Source: JAICKN01 sp036491415 | GTDB lineage: Bacteria; Acidobacteriota; Terriglobia; Terriglobales; Acidobacteriaceae | Direction of reading: 5' to 3' | DNA length: 18,756 nt | Assembly (NCBI GenBank): GCA_036491415.1 | Contig: DASXCC010000034.1 | Span: forward strand, 1-18,756 | Shown: positions 15,559 through 18,756 of the stretch, piece by piece | How positions within the stretch are numbered: the stretch's first letter is position 1 | Layout: each line of letters opens with the position of its first letter | Notes under the pieces: model-generated | What the model was told of the DNA's origin: nothing | The model's input: only the letters and a program-made list of their open reading frames with translations | Database searches by the model: none | Translations under genes and position numbers: made by a program

Positions 15559-15998
15559 GCATCTTTTCGACACTTGAAATCAGCGGTGCGGCGCTCGCGG
15601 CAGAAAGACAGCGCGCAGAAGTTGTGGCCACCAACATGGCGAATGCGGAAACCACGCACACGCCCGAGGGAGGTCCTTACAAGCGGAAGGAAGTTGTGTT
15701 TTCCAGTTCCGGGAATATGCCGTTCCGCATGATGCTCGCCGGTTTTAATTCGCTTCCCGCAAGCACCATGCCAGCGGTGAAGGTAGAACGCGTGGTGGAT
15801 GATCCGACTCCTCCGCTGATGCGCTACGAACCCGGCAATCCGGATGCGAACAAAGAAGGATATGTGGCTTTTCCGGCCATCAATCCGGTGCAGGAAATGG
15901 TGGATCTAATGAGCGCGGTGCGCTCGTATCAGCTGAATGCCGCGGCGGTCAATGCTTCCAAGCAGATGATCCAGCAAGCATTGGATATTTTGAAATAG
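15555..15998 (+). CDS. flgC: Flagellar basal-body rod protein FlgC
   Basis: The 147-residue protein begins ISGAALAAERQRAEVVATNM-ANAETT, the rod-protein N-terminal pattern, with the GGPYKRKEVVF segment typical of FlgC. It ends in the conserved helix VDLMSAVRSYQLNAAAVNAS-KQM. Size is normal. It builds the proximal rod with FlgB. The ATG overlaps the flgB TGA by 4 bp and AGGCAAAGG provides the ribosome-binding site. The 53 bp that follow before fliE hold a direct repeat. Confidence 0.94.
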   Translation: MSIFSTLEISGAALAAERQRAEVVATNMANAETTHTPEGGPYKRKEVVFSSSGNMPFRMMLAGFNSLPASTMPAVKVERVVDDPTPPLMRYEPGNPDANKEGYVAFPAINPVQEMVDLMSAVRSYQLNAAAVNASKQMIQQALDILK

Positions 15999-16021
15999 GG
16001 ACAAGAAGTTTCTAAAAAAGC

Positions 16022-16049
16022 AGTCAGGAAAAAACGTAGTCAGGAAAAA
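16022..16049 (+). repeat. Tandem direct repeat in the fliE leader carrying two copies of a ribosome-binding sequence
   Basis: AGTCAGGAAAAA occurs at 16022-16033 and again at 16038-16049, a 16-bp period. The second copy places AGGA about 8 bases before the fliE ATG and probably serves as its ribosome-binding site. The first copy is a spare. Confidence 0.7.
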
Positions 16050-16051
16050 CA

Positions 16052-16354
16052 ATGAGCGCAATTTCAGGATTTCCTCCGATTTCAGGTACAGCCGCGACAA
16101 GCCCCACCGGCCCGTTGGGCGCAGAAAGTTCGCAAGGTGGGTTTGGCGCTACGCTGAAGAACGCGATGAACGAAGTGGACCAGGCGAGCGCGAATTCACA
16201 GTCGCAAGTCTCCGATTTATTACAAGGAAACCGGCAGGATGTTCAGAACGTAATGATTGCGGTCGAGAAGGCCGACGTCGCGTTCCAGATGATGATGCAA
16301 GTACGCAACAAAATTGTGAACGCATACGAAGAAGTTTCGAAAATGCAGTTCTAG
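16052..16354 (+). CDS. fliE: Flagellar hook-basal body protein FliE
   Basis: The 100-residue protein matches FliE length. The N-terminal third is low complexity. From about residue 30 it shows GFGATLKNAMNEVDQASANS, then the conserved tail DVQNVMIAVEKADVAFQMMM and VRNKIVNAYEEVSKMQF. FliE joins the MS ring (FliF) to the rod and is among the first exported flagellar subunits. It follows flgC by 53 bp and precedes fliF by 54 bp, in the common flgB-flgC-fliE-fliF order. Confidence 0.93.
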   Translation: MSAISGFPPISGTAATSPTGPLGAESSQGGFGATLKNAMNEVDQASANSQSQVSDLLQGNRQDVQNVMIAVEKADVAFQMMMQVRNKIVNAYEEVSKMQF

Positions 16355-16389
16355 GTTCTTAATAAATAGTTCTCGGATCCTAATAAATA
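16354..16389 (+). repeat. Imperfect tandem repeat in the fliE-fliF spacer
   Basis: GGTTCTTAATAAATA (16354-16368) and GGATCCTAATAAATA (16375-16389) agree at 13 of 15 positions with a 21-bp period. The first copy overlaps the fliE stop codon. It is AT-rich and lies just before the fliF start. Confidence 0.6.
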
Positions 16390-16408
16390 AAGAGCCGCAA
16401 GATAAAAA

Positions 16409-18010
16409 ATGCCATCGATCGATCAAATTCAAAAGCAGCTGGTTGACTTCGTTACCGGCTTGAGCTGGAAACAGCGCGGATTATTGCTCGGCGCGACGGT
16501 CGTGACCGTTGCCATCCTGTATGCATTCGTGCATTTGATTTCCACACCCGACTTCAAGCCGCTTGTCACGGACATGCAACCGTCAGACGCGCAGGCACTG
16601 GCGGAGAAACTTGCCGCGAAAAATATTCCTTACCAGATCAGCACCGACGGAAAAACTGTCAGCGTGCCGAGCGACCAACTCGATGCCAGCCGCATGGAAG
16701 TTGCTTCCGACGGTATGCCGCACAGCGGCCGCCTGGGCTTTGAACTCTTTGACAAAATGAACTGGGGCCAAACCGAGTTTGACGAGAAGGTAAATTATCA
16801 GCGTGCGCTGGAAGGCGAATTGGAGCGGTCCATTCAGACATTGCGCGATGTGGAAAGCGCCCGTGTGCACCTTGTGATGGCAAGCGATTCCGTTTTCGTG
16901 GACCGCGAGCGGGGAGCCAAAGCGTCGGTCATTTTGAAATTGCGTTCAGGAAAACTTTCCCAGGACACACAACTTTCCATCGCGCGATTAGTTTCCGGCG
17001 CGGTGGACAATTTGAGTTCTGACAATGTCACCGTTATTGATGCCGATACCAACCAGCCTCTAGGCTCGCCGCGGCACAATGCAGCCGGTGTGGATGGCGA
17101 TTTAGAACAGAACCTTACTGCGCACATCATGCAAACGCTCGAGCCGATTGTGGGCGCGCAACATGTGCGGGCCAGCGTGAATGTAGATTACGATCCTTCG
17201 AGCGGCGAAGAAAATTCTGAGACCTACGATCCGAAGAGCGCGGTTGCAGTTGCCACGCAAAGTTCCGAGGAGCGAGTTGGCGGAGCGTTGACCGGAGGGG
17301 TTCCGGGCACATCCAGCAACGTACCCGGCGGCACCACCGCTGCGAAAGAAACTACCGTGGAAGGCGGTGACAGCAGCCAGGTTTCGAAATCGGAAAGCAA
17401 TAGTTATGCGGTCAATCGCGTAGTCCGCCACGTTCTCGAACCAGCGGGTCGCGTGCGCCGCATCACCGCAGCGCTACTTATTGATGATGCTATCGAGTCC
17501 AAACAAGAGAATGGAAAGACCGTTGAAACAAGACGCAAGCGCACAGCGGATGAATTGAAGCAAATCCAAACATTGGCTGAGGCGGCAATCGGAATTGACT
17601 CCACTCGCGGGGATGTTCTCACGGTGCAAAATTTGTCATTCGAACAGTCTCCCGTAGAAACATTGCCCAAGCCGAGTGTCGTGGAAAAAGTTCGGGTTGG
17701 TCTAAACAATTGGTCGAGCGTGGTTCGTTACGCAGCCTTGATCGGATTGTTCCTCCTGGCTTACCTGCTGCTGCTGAGGCCGATGAAGAAACAAGTCATG
17801 ACCACGCTGAAGGAGCTACCCGCGCGGGTCGTTAACAATCAGAAGTTGGCAGCCGTGCAAGCGGAATTGTCCGTGGACGGAAGTAATGCACTTCCTCCCG
17901 CGCAACAACGCGCTATAACGATCAAAAAGCAATTGATCGATAAAGCGAAGAGTGAACCGGTGGCAACAAGCCGCTTGATCCAGGGCTGGATCCATGAAGG
18001 AGGAAAGTAA
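16409..18010 (+). CDS. fliF: Flagellar MS-ring protein FliF
   Basis: The 533-residue protein has two membrane helices, ~24-44 (LLLGATVVTVAILYAFVHLI) and ~438-457 (AALIGLFLLAYLLLLRP), enclosing a periplasmic region with the ring-building motifs (QRALEGELERSIQTL, VESARVHLVMASDSVF, RGAKASVILKL). A Gly/Ser-rich linker occurs at ~290-325. The cytoplasmic tail ends SRLIQGWIHEGGK, equivalent to the FliG-binding end. Length is near the usual 530-570. Its TAA overlaps the fliG ATG (TAATG). The ribosome-binding site is weak (AGAG well upstream in an A-rich leader). Confidence 0.95.
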   Translation: MPSIDQIQKQLVDFVTGLSWKQRGLLLGATVVTVAILYAFVHLISTPDFKPLVTDMQPSDAQALAEKLAAKNIPYQISTDGKTVSVPSDQLDASRMEVASDGMPHSGRLGFELFDKMNWGQTEFDEKVNYQRALEGELERSIQTLRDVESARVHLVMASDSVFVDRERGAKASVILKLRSGKLSQDTQLSIARLVSGAVDNLSSDNVTVIDADTNQPLGSPRHNAAGVDGDLEQNLTAHIMQTLEPIVGAQHVRASVNVDYDPSSGEENSETYDPKSAVAVATQSSEERVGGALTGGVPGTSSNVPGGTTAAKETTVEGGDSSQVSKSESNSYAVNRVVRHVLEPAGRVRRITAALLIDDAIESKQENGKTVETRRKRTADELKQIQTLAEAAIGIDSTRGDVLTVQNLSFEQSPVETLPKPSVVEKVRVGLNNWSSVVRYAALIGLFLLAYLLLLRPMKKQVMTTLKELPARVVNNQKLAAVQAELSVDGSNALPPAQQRAITIKKQLIDKAKSEPVATSRLIQGWIHEGGK

Positions 18011-18756
18011 TGCCTGCTTTTGTCGCGAAAAGCGATGCACCCGGCGCACGCAAAGCAGCGGTGCTCATGGCCATCATGGGCGAAGAGGCGGCTTCCGCCG
18101 TGTACAAACATCTTACCGATGACGATGTTCAGCTGGTGACCAAGGAACTGGCGGAAATCGGCCGTATTCCGAGCGAAGAAGCGCAAGGCATTCTTGAAGA
18201 GTACAGCGAACTCGCTCTCACGCAGGATTATCTCGCGCAGGGTGGCATTGATTTTGCAAAACGCTTATTGGTGAAGGCCTTCGGCGATGCGGACGCCAAA
18301 AATCTTTTGGACCGCGTAATCCGTTTGCAGGAATTAAGCGCAGGACAACTGGATTCTCTGCAAAAAGCCGATCCGCAGCAGTTGGCGAAATTTTTGGAAG
18401 GCGAGCATCCGCAGACGATTGCGTTGATTCTGGCCCACCTGGACGGAAAACAAGCTTCCGCATTGCTGCTGCGGCTTCCCGAGCAGGTCCGTGCGGAGTC
18501 GGTAAAGCGGCTGGCGCAGTTGCGGCAATTCTCTCCGGAAATGGCAGAGAAAGTTTCGGTGGTCCTGAATCGCAGATTGCAGTCGCTGGGCGAGCAGAGT
18601 CGCAAGACTTATGCCGGCTTCAAGAGCGTTGCTGATGTGATGAACCGCCTCGATTCGACGACGGCAAAAACGATTTTGGATGCAATCGAACATGATGATG
18701 CGAAGCTGGCCGTCAACATTCGCAATCTGATGTTCACGTTTGAAGATTTAGTCGGT
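18010..18756 (+). CDS. fliG: Flagellar motor switch protein FliG (3' truncated by window edge)
   Basis: The frame is open from ATG 18010 to the last base, giving 249 residues of an expected ~330-340. The N-terminal domain (ARKAAVLMAIMGEEAASAVY, then DDDVQLVTKELAEI) binds FliF. The middle domain carries the EHPQTIALILAHLD motif (about residue 138) and VKRLAQLRQFSPEM, which contact FliM. The C-terminal torque domain begins (KSVADVMNRLD, NIRNLMFTFEDL) but its charged torque helix lies beyond the window. GGAGG lies upstream of the start and TAATG overlap suggests translation coupled to fliF. Confidence 0.95.
   Translation, partial: MPAFVAKSDAPGARKAAVLMAIMGEEAASAVYKHLTDDDVQLVTKELAEIGRIPSEEAQGILEEYSELALTQDYLAQGGIDFAKRLLVKAFGDADAKNLLDRVIRLQELSAGQLDSLQKADPQQLAKFLEGEHPQTIALILAHLDGKQASALLLRLPEQVRAESVKRLAQLRQFSPEMAEKVSVVLNRRLQSLGEQSRKTYAGFKSVADVMNRLDSTTAKTILDAIEHDDAKLAVNIRNLMFTFEDLVG

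Overview
The window (about 53% GC by eye) is bacterial chromosome from a motile, flagellated Gram-negative-type organism. Protein style (long FliN, FecR-like and PilZ proteins, GH116 glycosidase beside a ureide-permease-like carrier, cytosolic FlrB/FlrC-type pair directly fused in order to flgBC-fliEFG) suggests an Acidobacteriota member such as Terriglobales. This is inference from family resemblance and would need a phylogeny.

Layout. (1) 1-459 (+): tail of an HD-type phosphohydrolase/response regulator. (2) 557-5270 (-): a sugar unit of transporter, ribokinase and a Tat-exported GH116 glycosidase. The last two overlap by 4 bp, and the GH116 frame is broken by one in-frame TGA at 2855-2857. 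(3) 5422-6782 (-): a FecR-like exported protein and an outer-membrane beta-barrel protein, with two perfect palindromes between them. (4) 6957-8308: a double PilZ protein with a Cys4 zinc-binding-like insert (-), divergent from a small proline-rich ORF (+). (5) 8356-11837 (-): fliM, a long fliN, flgM and an EAL-HDOD protein. (6) 11928-12359 (-): a single-domain PilZ protein. (7) 12603-18756 (+): cytosolic histidine kinase, NtrC-type sigma-54 activator, flgB, flgC, fliE, fliF and the start of fliG.

How it fits together. The kinase/activator pair resembles FlrB/FlrC-type flagellar control. The main observation is that fliM (-) and the kinase operon (+) are each preceded by a sigma-54 -24/-12 sequence followed, at identical spacing, by the same 29-bp palindromic element (28/29 identical) lying over the predicted transcription start. 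FlgM, the anti-sigma-28 factor, is encoded here, and GCCGATAA-like sigma-28 boxes sit before the EAL-HDOD gene and the outer-membrane protein gene, with weaker ones before a PilZ gene and the small ORF. So one window appears to hold a two-step flagellar cascade (sigma-54, then sigma-28) closely mixed with c-di-GMP proteins (HD, EAL, PilZ).

No rRNA, tRNA, CRISPR array, insertion sequence or convincing intrinsic terminator was seen. No gene-free stretch exceeds 300 bases; the longest, 7860-8119 and 12360-12602, are divergent promoter regions described below.
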